Of a DNA stretch of 64,000 bases, positions 32,974 to 41,930 are shown in pieces. Position 1 is the stretch's first letter. Every line of letters begins with the position of its first letter. Origin of the DNA: Pandoraea iniqua (GTDB taxonomy: Bacteria > Pseudomonadota > Gammaproteobacteria > Burkholderiales > Burkholderiaceae); contig NZ_CABPSF010000002.1 in NCBI RefSeq assembly GCF_902459685.1, positions 992,001 to 1,056,000 on the forward strand, in the 5' to 3' direction. The position numbers and the translations under genes are program-made. Below the pieces are notes generated by a model that searched no databases, was not told the DNA's origin, and saw only the letters and a program-made list of their open reading frames with translations.

Positions 32974-33010
32974 CGCCGCGCCCCGCAGACATGGCTTCGG
33001 GGCAGCGGCG
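32974..33010. terminator. Possible bidirectional hairpin between convergent genes
   Basis: CGCCGCGCCCCG and CGGGGCAGCGGCG can pair with one or two bulged bases between the stop codons of the lipoprotein and YegP-like genes. There is no T-run, so it is only a weak candidate for a terminator. Confidence 0.35.
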
Positions 33011-33026
33011 ACCAGCCCAGCGTTCG

Positions 33027-33362
33027 TCAGTGCGACAGATCGCTCACCGACGCCGCCGGGGCATCGCGCTTGACCTGCGTGATGCCGTCTTCCATCTGCT
33101 CGGACGACGAGAACATCTGGCTTTGCCCGATGATCTCGCCGTTGCGCGCCTTCAGCACGAAGTAGGGACGCCCCGAAGTGGACGTCTTGCGCTCGAAGCG
33201 ATGGTCTTCCCCGGCGTTTTTGCGCACGGACTCGATGCCGTTCTGCGCCGACGCACGCGCCTTGTAGGTTTCGGAAGACAGGATGATGTGGCCGCTGTCG
33301 GCCAGCAGGTGAAAGTGAAATTCACCGTTGGGACTGCGCTTGAGTTCGAATTTGCCTGACAT
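33027..33362 (-). CDS. YegP family protein (two DUF1508 repeats)
   Basis: This 111-residue protein is built of two repeats, KFELKRSPNGEFHFHLLADSG and a second unit with RPYFVLKARNGEIIGQS. Each forms a small beta-beta-beta-alpha unit of the DUF1508/YegP type. The family is widespread and has no settled function, although it is often linked to stress or DNA-bound proteins. I start it at the ATG at 33362 because GGGAGATCC precedes it; an upstream in-frame ATG at 33443 adds 27 residues unlike the family. The 272 bp upstream of it hold no gene that I can support. Confidence 0.88.
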   Translation of the reverse strand: MSGKFELKRSPNGEFHFHLLADSGHIILSSETYKARASAQNGIESVRKNAGEDHRFERKTSTSGRPYFVLKARNGEIIGQSQMFSSSEQMEDGITQVKRDAPAASVSDLSH

Positions 33363-33634
33363 ATGTGGATCTCCCGGATCTTCCAAAAGCCAGCGGCGGG
33401 CAATGCGCGAAGTGCACTGCGAAATACGAATTGCGAACTGCAAACTACAAGATGATGACGGCAGCCGGCCGTGTCGGAGACAGCACCCGGTGTCATTCGC
33501 CGTGCGGTAACACCGGGAAATTTTCGCTAGATTAGCACCGCCGACGCCTTGGCGATACCTCGCGATTCGTGCACGTTGTTTCGAAGTGTAAATGACTTGG
33601 CGCGGGAGACGGCCCCGCGCCGGGCGTCAGCGCG

Positions 33635-34327
33635 TCAACGGCGTGCGTATTGCGTGGCCCCGAACAGCATCTCGCGGGCCTTGTCGTCCTGCAACGGCTT
33701 GCGTGCGTCGGCGAGCACCTTGATGCCGCGCTGCACTGCCGGACGCGCCTCGATGGCCTCGAACCAGCGCTGCACGTTCGGGAAGTCCGACAACTCCACG
33801 CCCTGATTCTTCCACGAGCGCAGCCACGGCCAGATGGCGATGTCGGCGATGGTGTACTCGTCGGCCGCCACGTAGGGGTGATTGCTCAGGCGCTTGTCGA
33901 GCACGCCGTACAGACGGCGGGCTTCATTGGTATAGCGCTTGATGGCGTAGTCGATCTTCTCGGGCGCATAGATGCGGAAGTGATGCGCCTGCCCCAGCAT
34001 CGGGCCCACGCCGCCCATCTGGAACATCAGCCATTCGAGGGTTTCGTACTTGCCACGCACGTCGGCGGGCAGGAAACGGCCGGTCTTGCCCGCGAGATAC
34101 GTCAGGATGGCGCCCGACTCGAACAGCGAGATCGGCTTGCCGTCCGGGCCGTCTTCATCGACGATCGCGGGAATCTTGTTGTTCGGGGAAATGGCGAGAA
34201 ACGCTTCTTTGAACTGGTCGCCCGCGCCGATATCGACCGCGTGGGCGTGGTACGGCAGTCCGCACTCCTCCAGCATGATGTGGACTTTATGACCGTTGGG
34301 CGTGGCCCAGGAATAGACCTGAATCAA
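33635..34327 (-). CDS. Glutathione S-transferase family protein (YghU/Ure2p-like), TTG start
   Basis: This 230-residue glutathione transferase has an N-terminal thioredoxin-like domain that begins IQVYSWATPNGHKVHIMLEE. The glutathione-binding region is FLAISPNNKIPAIVD, with ESGAIL a little further on. The C-terminal helical domain contains the N-capping box DEYTIADIAIWPW. I place the start at the TTG at 34327: GAGGAG lies seven bases upstream and the family begins at this point, whereas the nearest upstream ATG (34378) adds 17 unrelated residues. The family includes disulfide-bond oxidoreductases and detoxifying enzymes; the substrate is not known. Confidence 0.87.
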   Translation of the reverse strand: MIQVYSWATPNGHKVHIMLEECGLPYHAHAVDIGAGDQFKEAFLAISPNNKIPAIVDEDGPDGKPISLFESGAILTYLAGKTGRFLPADVRGKYETLEWLMFQMGGVGPMLGQAHHFRIYAPEKIDYAIKRYTNEARRLYGVLDKRLSNHPYVAADEYTIADIAIWPWLRSWKNQGVELSDFPNVQRWFEAIEARPAVQRGIKVLADARKPLQDDKAREMLFGATQYARR

Positions 34328-34457
34328 TTGCAGCTCCTCGAAATCGATGGGCGTCGGAAGCGCATTGACACAGCACATGCGCTCGGCACAGTGGCGAAAA
34401 TGGGTGACAAAACCCGGAAATTACACCACAGAACGCTTAGCCTTGCCGTCGACAGGG

Positions 34458-34487
34458 CCAAGCGGTGCCAAGCGGTGCCAAGCGGGG
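34458..34487. repeat. Three tandem copies of a 10-bp repeat
   Basis: CCAAGCGGTG occurs three times in a row (the third copy ends in GGGG) in the intergenic space between the GST and acyl-CoA dehydrogenase genes. A GC-rich stem-forming stretch follows at once. It looks like replication slippage and may vary between strains. Confidence 0.8.
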
Positions 34488-34522
34488 CCGGGCGCCCCGG
34501 GAGCCGCGCCCGGCCTTGAGCG

Positions 34523-35746
<1,224 letters not shown>

Positions 35747-35773
35747 GAGGGTTGCCGTGCTCCAGTTGTCTTG

Positions 35774-36859
35774 TCAGTCGCGAAGCTGCGCGTATTGCCA
35801 TGCGAGTTCGGCCATCGGCCGCGCACGTTTGCCTGCGTCGAGCGCTTGCTGGCTCGCTGCGGTGCCATCCGCGACGCGTTTCATGATCCCTTGCAGAATC
35901 GCCGCGATACGGAACATGTTGTACGCGAGATAGAAGTGCCACTGCGGCGGGCGGGCAACGCCCGTGCGCTCGCTGTAGCGCGCCACGTAGTCTTGCTCAT
36001 CGGGGATGCCCAGCGCGGCCCAGTCGAGCCCCGCGATGCCGCGAAACACGCCCGGGCTGACATGCCACGCCATGCAGTGATAGCTGAAGTCGGCGAGCGG
36101 GTCGCCCAGCGTCGACAGCTCCCAGTCGAGCACGGCGAGTACACGCGGCTCGCTCGGATGGAAGATCAGATTGTCGAGCCGGAAGTCGCCGTGCACGATG
36201 GTCGTGCGCTCCGGTTCGCCTGCGGGCAGATGTGCGGGCAGCCATTCGATGAGCCGGTCCATCGCTTCGATCGGCTCGGTCTCCGACGCCCGGTACTGCT
36301 TGCTCCAGCGCGCGATTTGCCGTGCGATGTAATCACCGGGTTTGCCGTAGGTTTCCAGACCGATCGCACGGTAATCGACGCGATGCAGCGCCGAGATCAC
36401 GCGGTTCATCTCGTCGTAGATCGCCCCGCGCTCGGACGGCGACAGGCCCGGCAGCGACGGGTCCCACAGCACGCGCCCGGGCACGTACGCCATCACATAG
36501 AACGCCAGACCGATGACGGTTTCGTCCTCGCACAAACCGAGCATGCGGGCGACGGGGACATCGGTGCCGGCCAGCGCATGCATGACGCGGTACTCGCGCT
36601 CGATGGCGTGGGCCGACGGCAGCAGCTTTGCGGCCGGTGCGGGCTTGGTGCGAAGCACGTACTCGGCGCCGGGCGTACTCAGGCGATAGGTGGGGTTGGA
36701 TTGGCCGCCGTTGAACTGCGCGATGCGCAACGGCCCGGCGTAGCCGTCGACGTGGGTGGTGAGCCATTGCGACAGGGCAGTGGCATCGAAGGGAAGATGC
36801 TCGCCGAGCGAACGCTCGCCGGCAAAAGCGGAAAAGTCCTGCGGAAGCTCCTCGGCCAT
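35774..36859 (-). CDS. APH-like phosphotransferase (ACAD10/11 kinase domain, LvaA-like)
   Basis: This 361-residue kinase-like protein has the aminoglycoside-phosphotransferase fold. The catalytic loop TIVHGDFRLDNLIFHP and the metal-binding VLAVLDWELSTLGDPLADF are intact (about residues 220-260), and FNGGQSNPTYRLS near residue 50 is the usual N-lobe strand. In this subfamily the substrate is thought to be a hydroxyacyl-CoA rather than an antibiotic. The neighbouring acyl-CoA dehydrogenase, enoyl-CoA hydratase and 3-hydroxyacyl-CoA dehydrogenase genes support that. Upstream, 106 bp separate it from the histidine phosphatase gene. Antibiotic resistance is an unlikely reading. Confidence 0.87.
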   Translation of the reverse strand: MAEELPQDFSAFAGERSLGEHLPFDATALSQWLTTHVDGYAGPLRIAQFNGGQSNPTYRLSTPGAEYVLRTKPAPAAKLLPSAHAIEREYRVMHALAGTDVPVARMLGLCEDETVIGLAFYVMAYVPGRVLWDPSLPGLSPSERGAIYDEMNRVISALHRVDYRAIGLETYGKPGDYIARQIARWSKQYRASETEPIEAMDRLIEWLPAHLPAGEPERTTIVHGDFRLDNLIFHPSEPRVLAVLDWELSTLGDPLADFSYHCMAWHVSPGVFRGIAGLDWAALGIPDEQDYVARYSERTGVARPPQWHFYLAYNMFRIAAILQGIMKRVADGTAASQQALDAGKRARPMAELAWQYAQLRD

Positions 36860-36965
36860 GCTGTCTCCTGCATTTCCGGTGCAACGGTTGGGACGACGGG
36901 CGGCTGCGCGTGCCGTGAGGTCTTGGGCCTCGTGGTGCCGGCGCGTGCCGCTTTTTCTGCGGTGA

Positions 36966-37721
36966 TTATTTTGGCTGACGCGAGCGGATGAACGACGCGA
37001 AAATCTTCTCCATGACGGTCAGCCGGTTGTCGCGATGCAGCGGCTGCGGCGGCGCGAAATTCATCAGACGCACGACCCAGTCTTCGGGCTTGTCGCCGAC
37101 GTCGAGCGCGTTGATGCATGCCGGTGTCTGCGCCAGTTGGCCGATGAACAGGCGGCCCAGCGGATGCATGGCATGCGAGAGAATCGCGCGGTTCACGCCG
37201 CCGTGCAGCACGAGCAGCACGGTGTCCCACGACTTGTCGTCACGCAACTCCGCCAACGGCGGCACCACGCGGTCGAGCAGTTCGCGTACCGATTCGCCAT
37301 TCATGAAGCGCGTGTCTTCGGCCACCAGACCATCGAATGCCCCGAGGAAGGCTTGTGCGATCTCGCTCGGCGGCAGGTCGGACAAGCTGCCCGAGCGAAT
37401 CTCTTGCCAGCACGTCCACGTCTCGATCTCGACTTGCTGTCCTGTTTCGGCCAGCACACGTTGCGCGGTCTCACGCGTGCGGGGCAGACCGCTGACGATC
37501 ACGCGATCGAAGCGGATGTTCTCCGCCGCGAACGCGCGTCCCGCGGCGCTCGCTTGTGCACGGCCGTTCTCGTTGAGCGGCACGGTGTCGGCGTCGATGG
37601 GCTTGCCGCTATCGTCGAAATACGTCACATCGCCATGGCGCATCAGATAGATGCGCCGGCGTTGCGGCGGGGTGAATTCCAGCGGACCTGTGTCGGGCCC
37701 CAGACGTCCAATCGTACTCAT
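36966..37721 (-). CDS. Histidine phosphatase family protein
   Basis: This 251-residue member of the histidine phosphatase superfamily has the N-terminal catalytic RHG in RIYLMRHGDVTYFD (near residue 30) and the second active histidine in VLLVLHGGVNRAIL (near 175). The fold is phosphoglycerate-mutase-like. Its place in the acyl-CoA operon, next to the APH-like kinase, is suggestive: it could act on a phosphorylated intermediate. The family is too broad for a substrate call. It lies 43 bp from the enoyl-CoA hydratase gene. Confidence 0.85.
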   Translation of the reverse strand: MSTIGRLGPDTGPLEFTPPQRRRIYLMRHGDVTYFDDSGKPIDADTVPLNENGRAQASAAGRAFAAENIRFDRVIVSGLPRTRETAQRVLAETGQQVEIETWTCWQEIRSGSLSDLPPSEIAQAFLGAFDGLVAEDTRFMNGESVRELLDRVVPPLAELRDDKSWDTVLLVLHGGVNRAILSHAMHPLGRLFIGQLAQTPACINALDVGDKPEDWVVRLMNFAPPQPLHRDNRLTVMEKIFASFIRSRQPK

Positions 37722-37764
37722 GCGTGATCTCTCCGAAGCGCTCTGCTAGACAGTGACCGACAGT

Positions 37765-38544
37765 CTATCGGTAAGTTGCAGGGCGCTTCTCGAGAAACGA
37801 CGTGATGCCTTCCAGCCCGTCGGCATGGTGCAGCGACGCGACGAAGTTATCGCGCTCGGCGCCCAACTGCGAGGTGAGCGTCTCGCTCGCGCCGCTGTCG
37901 ATGAGCGACTTGATGCGGCCCACGGCATTGGGCGAAAGCTGGGCCAGATCCGTCGCCCAGTTGAGCGCTTCGGCACGCGCCTGACCCGGCGCGACCACGC
38001 GATTCACCAGCCCGGCGGCGGCCAGTCGCGACGCGGCGACGGGCTTGCCTTCGAGCAGAATCTCAGTGGCCAGCGGGCGGGGCAGGGCTTGCGAGAGGAA
38101 CCACGAGCCGCCGCCGTCCGGCGTGAGTCCGACCTTGACGTACGCCATCACGAACTTGGCATTGTCGGCAGCCACCAGCAGATCGCAAGCCAGCGCCAGC
38201 GAGAAGCCGGCACCGGCTGCCGCACCTTCGACGGCCGCAATGATCGGCTTGGGGCACGAGCGCAGGGCCTCGATCCATTCGGCCAGCGCGTCGATGCTCG
38301 CGGCTTGCACCGAGGGGTCTTTCTGACGATTTTCCAGCAGGCGGTTGAGATTGCCGCCGGCACAGAAAAAGTTGTCGGCACCGGTGAGCACGACCGCGCG
38401 AATCGACGGATCGCGCTCGGCGGTGGTGAGGGCTTCGACGCCCGCAGCATACATATCCGGGTGCAGCGCATTGCGCGCGCCCGGGTTGGATAACGTAAGA
38501 ACCAGCGTCTGGTCGACGCGTTCGGCAAGCAGTTCGGCGCTCAT
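37765..38544 (-). CDS. Enoyl-CoA hydratase/isomerase family protein
   Basis: This 259-residue crotonase-family protein probably hydrates a 2-enoyl-CoA in beta-oxidation. The oxyanion-hole segments are present: FCAGGNLNRL near residue 67 and AAVEGAAAGAGFSLALACDL near 110. KVGLTPDGGGSWFL lies where the catalytic carboxylates are expected, but with Asp in place of the usual Glu, so an isomerase or other crotonase reaction is possible. I start it at the ATG at 38544 (MSAELLAERV). The longer frame upstream reads into the next gene. It is 16 bp from the 3-hydroxyacyl-CoA dehydrogenase gene. Confidence 0.88.
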   Translation of the reverse strand: MSAELLAERVDQTLVLTLSNPGARNALHPDMYAAGVEALTTAERDPSIRAVVLTGADNFFCAGGNLNRLLENRQKDPSVQAASIDALAEWIEALRSCPKPIIAAVEGAAAGAGFSLALACDLLVAADNAKFVMAYVKVGLTPDGGGSWFLSQALPRPLATEILLEGKPVAASRLAAAGLVNRVVAPGQARAEALNWATDLAQLSPNAVGRIKSLIDSGASETLTSQLGAERDNFVASLHHADGLEGITSFLEKRPATYR

Positions 38545-38560
38545 GGGCAAGGCCTCCGGA

Positions 38561-40117
38561 TCACTGTTCTTCGGTGAGCAGCGACACGCCGAGCTGCGCG
38601 CGACGCGTGAGCCACGGCGACGGACGATAACGCGGGTCGCCGTAGAACGATTGCAGGTTGCGCAGCACGGTGAGCAACTGACGTGCGCCGACGGCGTCGC
38701 CGAGGGCCAGCGGTCCCTTGGCGTAGCCGAGGCCGAGCGTGACTGCGCGGTCGATGTCGCCCGGCGCAGCGATGCGTTGCTGGGCGATGTCGGCACCGAT
38801 ATTGACGATGGTTGCGATCACGCGCTGGGCGACAAAGCCCGCCGAGTCGCGGATCACGGTCACCGGCGTGCCGCCTTGCGCGAACAACGCATGGGCGGCG
38901 TCGCGCGCCTCGGGCGAGGTCACCGGCGTGGTCATCAGCGTGTGACGCTTGGCGCCGGCCAGCGGCAGCAGCGTATCGACGGCGACCGTGCGCGTGGCAT
39001 CGAGCCCTTGCTCGACGGCACAGGTCGTTGCATCCAGACCGAGCGGCGTGACGATGATCAGCGCGTTGTCCGACGGCTTGTCGTCGCTTTCGATGGTCAC
39101 GCCGGTGGCGCCCAGCAACTCCGCGACAGCGGCGAAACCGCGCGTGTCGGCGCGGCTGATCCACACGCTGGCGGGCAGTGCCGTCGGGGCCGGGGCTTCG
39201 GCCGGCACTTGCTGCTTGCCGTCGACGTAGCGATAGAAGCCTTCGCCGACCTTGCGGCCGAGCAGGCCGCCGGCGAAGCGCACGGCGGTGATCGGCGACG
39301 GACGGAAGCGGGCCTCTTCGTAGAACTGGTGATAGATCGATTCCATCACCGGGTGCGAGACGTCGAGCGCGGTGAGGTCGAGCAATTCGAACGTGCCGAG
39401 ACGGAAGCCCGCCTGCTCGCGCAGGATGCGGTCGATGTCGGCAAAGCTCGCGATGCCCTCGCTGGCCACGCGCAGGCCTTCGGTGTTCATGCCCCGGCCC
39501 GCGTGGTTCACGATGAAGCCCGGCATGTCTTTGCAACGCACGGCCGTGTGGCCCATGCGCTGGCCCAGTGCAAGCAGGGCATCGCCCACTTCGGGGGCGG
39601 TGCGCAGGCCGTCGATGACTTCGACCACCTTCATCAGCGGCACCGGGTTGAAGAAGTGATAACCGGCCACGCGCTCGGGGCGCTCGCACGCGGCGGCGAT
39701 AGCGGTGATCGACAGCGACGACGTGTTGGACGCCAGAATCGCGTCGGCGGCCACGATGCCTTCCAGCGCGCGGAACAGGTCGCGCTTGATGTCCAGCTTC
39801 TCGATGATGGCTTCGACGACGAGGTCGCAATCGGCCAGATCCTCCAGCGCGGCGCAGGCCTGCAAACGGCCCATCGTTGCGTCGACGGCGGCAGCGTCGA
39901 TCTTCCCCTTGGACGCCAGCTTGTCCAGCGTCTCGCGCAGGGTGTCCAGCGCGGCCTGTACGGCCTTCGCGTTGGTGTCGTACAGCTTGACGCGCAAACC
40001 GGCCTGCGCGGCGATCTGGGCGATGCCACGGCCCATGGCGCCGGCACCGACGATACCCAGCGTGTCGATGGACTTGGCGAGCGCGTTCACCGTGTCCGGG
40101 GAGGAGGATGCAGTCAT
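38561..40117 (-). CDS. 3-hydroxyacyl-CoA dehydrogenase (PaaH-like, two C-terminal domains)
   Basis: This 518-residue NAD-dependent 3-hydroxyacyl-CoA dehydrogenase begins with a Rossmann motif, GIVGAGAMGRGIAQIAAQAG, at about residue 20. NTSSLSITAI and GYHFFNPVPLMKVVEVI follow, with the catalytic His in HFFNP. A first C-terminal dehydrogenase domain contains PGFIVNHAGRG, and a second has VIRDSAGFVAQRV and LGLGYAKGPLALGD. This long form is that of PaaH of phenylacetate and aromatic-acid degradation. I start it at the ATG at 40117 (MTASSSPDTV). It is the first gene of the minus-strand operon reaching 34523, and a TetR/PaaR-like palindrome lies 106 bp upstream. Confidence 0.88.
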   Translation of the reverse strand: MTASSSPDTVNALAKSIDTLGIVGAGAMGRGIAQIAAQAGLRVKLYDTNAKAVQAALDTLRETLDKLASKGKIDAAAVDATMGRLQACAALEDLADCDLVVEAIIEKLDIKRDLFRALEGIVAADAILASNTSSLSITAIAAACERPERVAGYHFFNPVPLMKVVEVIDGLRTAPEVGDALLALGQRMGHTAVRCKDMPGFIVNHAGRGMNTEGLRVASEGIASFADIDRILREQAGFRLGTFELLDLTALDVSHPVMESIYHQFYEEARFRPSPITAVRFAGGLLGRKVGEGFYRYVDGKQQVPAEAPAPTALPASVWISRADTRGFAAVAELLGATGVTIESDDKPSDNALIIVTPLGLDATTCAVEQGLDATRTVAVDTLLPLAGAKRHTLMTTPVTSPEARDAAHALFAQGGTPVTVIRDSAGFVAQRVIATIVNIGADIAQQRIAAPGDIDRAVTLGLGYAKGPLALGDAVGARQLLTVLRNLQSFYGDPRYRPSPWLTRRAQLGVSLLTEEQ

Positions 40118-40222
40118 TCGGAATGTCTCGAGATAGGTGTTGTTGTCAGGGCGCGGCGGATCGGTGGGGCACCCCACCGGGGGAGGAAACCCGTCGCACG
40201 GACATCGCTCGTCATTCTATCG

Positions 40223-40236
40223 TCCGACCGGTCGGT
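40223..40236. promoter_or_regulatory. TetR/PaaR-like operator upstream of the acyl-CoA operon
   Basis: CCGACCGGTCGG (40224-40235) is a perfect 12-bp palindrome. Read on the minus strand the site is ACCGACCGGTCGGA, which departs in one base from the PaaR/TetR-type consensus ACCGACCGNTCGGT as I recall it. It lies 106 bp before the start of the first operon gene, where an acyl-CoA-responsive repressor would bind. No TetR gene is present in this window. Confidence 0.55.
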
Positions 40237-40400
40237 CGGGAAATGAATTTCCTGCCGAATGGCCCGACGATGCAAACCGATGCCCTTATCGCGTTGCCGC
40301 TATTGTCGCCTATCTCGCGTTGACTGCCAGCGCTTGTTCCGCCCAGCGGTCGACCGCCGGTGGGGCGGTTGTGACCGTTGGGCGCGCGCCAGTCAAGCCA

Positions 40401-41597
40401 TCAATGGGCAGCGCTGACCGGGCCGACCCGGGGTTGCGTCTCGCGATAGCGCCACGCCTTGGCCGCGATCACCGCCACTGACAACGCGCAGAAGATCAGG
40501 CCGCAGCCGATGACGCCCGCGATGCCGAGATGATCGATGAACACGCCGCCGAGCGCCGAGCCCAGCACCACGCCGCCGTTCGCCGCCGAGACGAACAGGC
40601 TGGTGCCGAATTCGGGCGCCTCTGCGGTTTCCGACGTCAGCCACATCTGCGAGACGAGTAACCCGCTCGTGTGCGCGGCGCCCCACAGCACGGCGATAAC
40701 CGACATGCTGAGCACGTTGGCGCTGCCGCCGAAGTAAAGCACCAGATACGCGGCGCCCAGCGCCACCGGGTGAAGGAGCGTTGTTTTCACCAGATGCTTC
40801 GCCAGCAGGCGCCCGGCGAACAAATTCCCGAGCACGCCGCCGACGCCGAAGATCACGAGAATCAGGCTGATCGTCGTGGCGTCCATGCCGGTTTCGCGTT
40901 TCAGGTATTCGGCGGCGTAGCTATACACGGAGAACATGGCGGTGAAGATCGTCACGGTCGCTGCCATCGTCAGCCAGAGTGCCGGTTTGCGCAGGACCGA
41001 GAGTTGATGGCCGAAGCTCATCGCCACCGGCTTGCCCTGCGACGGCAGCATCACCCACAGCCCCACGCCGGACAGCCCCGTAAGCGCGGTGCAGAACAGG
41101 AACGAGGCCTCATACGAGACGTGATCGGCCACCCACGTGGTGGCGGGCACGCCGAGCACGAGCCCCATCGAGGTGCCCACGAACGCCAACGCCAGCGCAT
41201 GGGCGCGCTGTTCCTTCGGGTACAGGGAAGCGGCCGCCGTGAAAGCGGCCGACAGAAAGACCGGATGCAGCAGGGCCGGCACCACACGCAACGCCATCAG
41301 GCTCGGGAAGTTCGGCGCATAGGCCGCCAGCGCGCTGCATACCGCGAAGCCGAATAGCGAGACGACCAGTACCTTCTTGCGGTCGTAACGCGAGGAGATC
41401 AGCACCAGCACCGGGCCGAGCGTGGCGACCACGAGGGCGAACACGGCCATCAGCCAGCCCGCTTGCGAGACGGTGATGCCGAAGCGGTCGACGATCATCG
41501 GCAGAATGCCGACCACGCCGAATTCGAGGGTGTAGAGGCCGAACAGGCCAAGCATGATTGCGGGCATTGCCGCAGCCGATCTGACGAGGGCCGTCAT
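40401..41597 (-). CDS. MFS transporter (AraJ/DHA1-type)
   Basis: This 398-residue inner-membrane transporter has about 12 hydrophobic segments. It belongs to the major facilitator superfamily, AraJ/NepI-like DHA1 group, whose members export sugars, nucleosides or drugs by proton antiport. Typical loops are SSRYDRKKVLVVSLFGFA between helices 2 and 3 and ALASAFVGTS-like turns further on. I start it at the ATG at 41597 (MTALVRSAAAMP). This start overlaps the 3' end of a truncated alcohol dehydrogenase remnant. The substrate is unknown. Confidence 0.87.
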   Translation of the reverse strand: MTALVRSAAAMPAIMLGLFGLYTLEFGVVGILPMIVDRFGITVSQAGWLMAVFALVVATLGPVLVLISSRYDRKKVLVVSLFGFAVCSALAAYAPNFPSLMALRVVPALLHPVFLSAAFTAAASLYPKEQRAHALALAFVGTSMGLVLGVPATTWVADHVSYEASFLFCTALTGLSGVGLWVMLPSQGKPVAMSFGHQLSVLRKPALWLTMAATVTIFTAMFSVYSYAAEYLKRETGMDATTISLILVIFGVGGVLGNLFAGRLLAKHLVKTTLLHPVALGAAYLVLYFGGSANVLSMSVIAVLWGAAHTSGLLVSQMWLTSETAEAPEFGTSLFVSAANGGVVLGSALGGVFIDHLGIAGVIGCGLIFCALSVAVIAAKAWRYRETQPRVGPVSAAH

Positions 41598-41776
41598 GCG
41601 CGTGCTCCGGTGCGGGGCGTTGCCGTGGGGGCGATGAAGCTCGGGCGCAGGTTCATGACGGCTTCGACTTCGATGACGATTTCCCCCGGAAGGGGCGAGG
41701 GCATCGCGATGTCTTGCAAAGCGAGCTTGTCGAGGCCCAGTGACGGGATTTCCCAGCGTTGGAACGTGCGATTCAT
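41594..41776 (-). pseudogene. Remnant of a zinc-type (MDR) alcohol dehydrogenase, N-terminus only
   Basis: The frame encodes 60 residues starting MNRTFQRWEIPSLGLDKLAL and continuing to GEIVIEVEAV. This is the usual beginning of an NAD(P)-dependent medium-chain alcohol dehydrogenase, normally about 340 residues. The match stops after EAV, where SLNYRD is expected, and 20 unrelated residues follow before the stop, which overlaps the MFS start codon. I read it as a deletion that removed most of the dehydrogenase and joined its 5' end to the transporter. It may now act only as a leader peptide. Confidence 0.7.
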
Positions 41777-41871
41777 GAGGCACCTGCGAATGTCTGGCAT
41801 TCGTGAAAGAGAAGAGCCTCGATCGTAGGGACGGCCGAATTAAAGAGTAAGTGGGGTAGAGTGCGTGTCTA

Positions 41872-41891
41872 TACGGAGTAAATGCTCCGTA
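41872..41891. promoter_or_regulatory. Probable LysR-type operator
   Basis: TACGGAG (41872-41878) and CTCCGTA (41885-41891) form a 7-bp inverted repeat with a 6-bp AT-rich spacer, of the T-N11-A class bound by LysR regulators. It lies between the divergent lysR gene (starting 40 bp on) and the dehydrogenase remnant/MFS transcript. Confidence 0.6.
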
Positions 41892-41930
41892 ATTCGAGAA
41901 AAAGTAGATACCGGTGGCACGAGGGATTGG

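Noticed and set aside
35774-36859. Aminoglycoside resistance kinase
   Set aside because: The APH fold is present, but the gene sits in an acyl-CoA operon beside the matching ACAD11-like dehydrogenase, so a metabolic kinase is far more likely.
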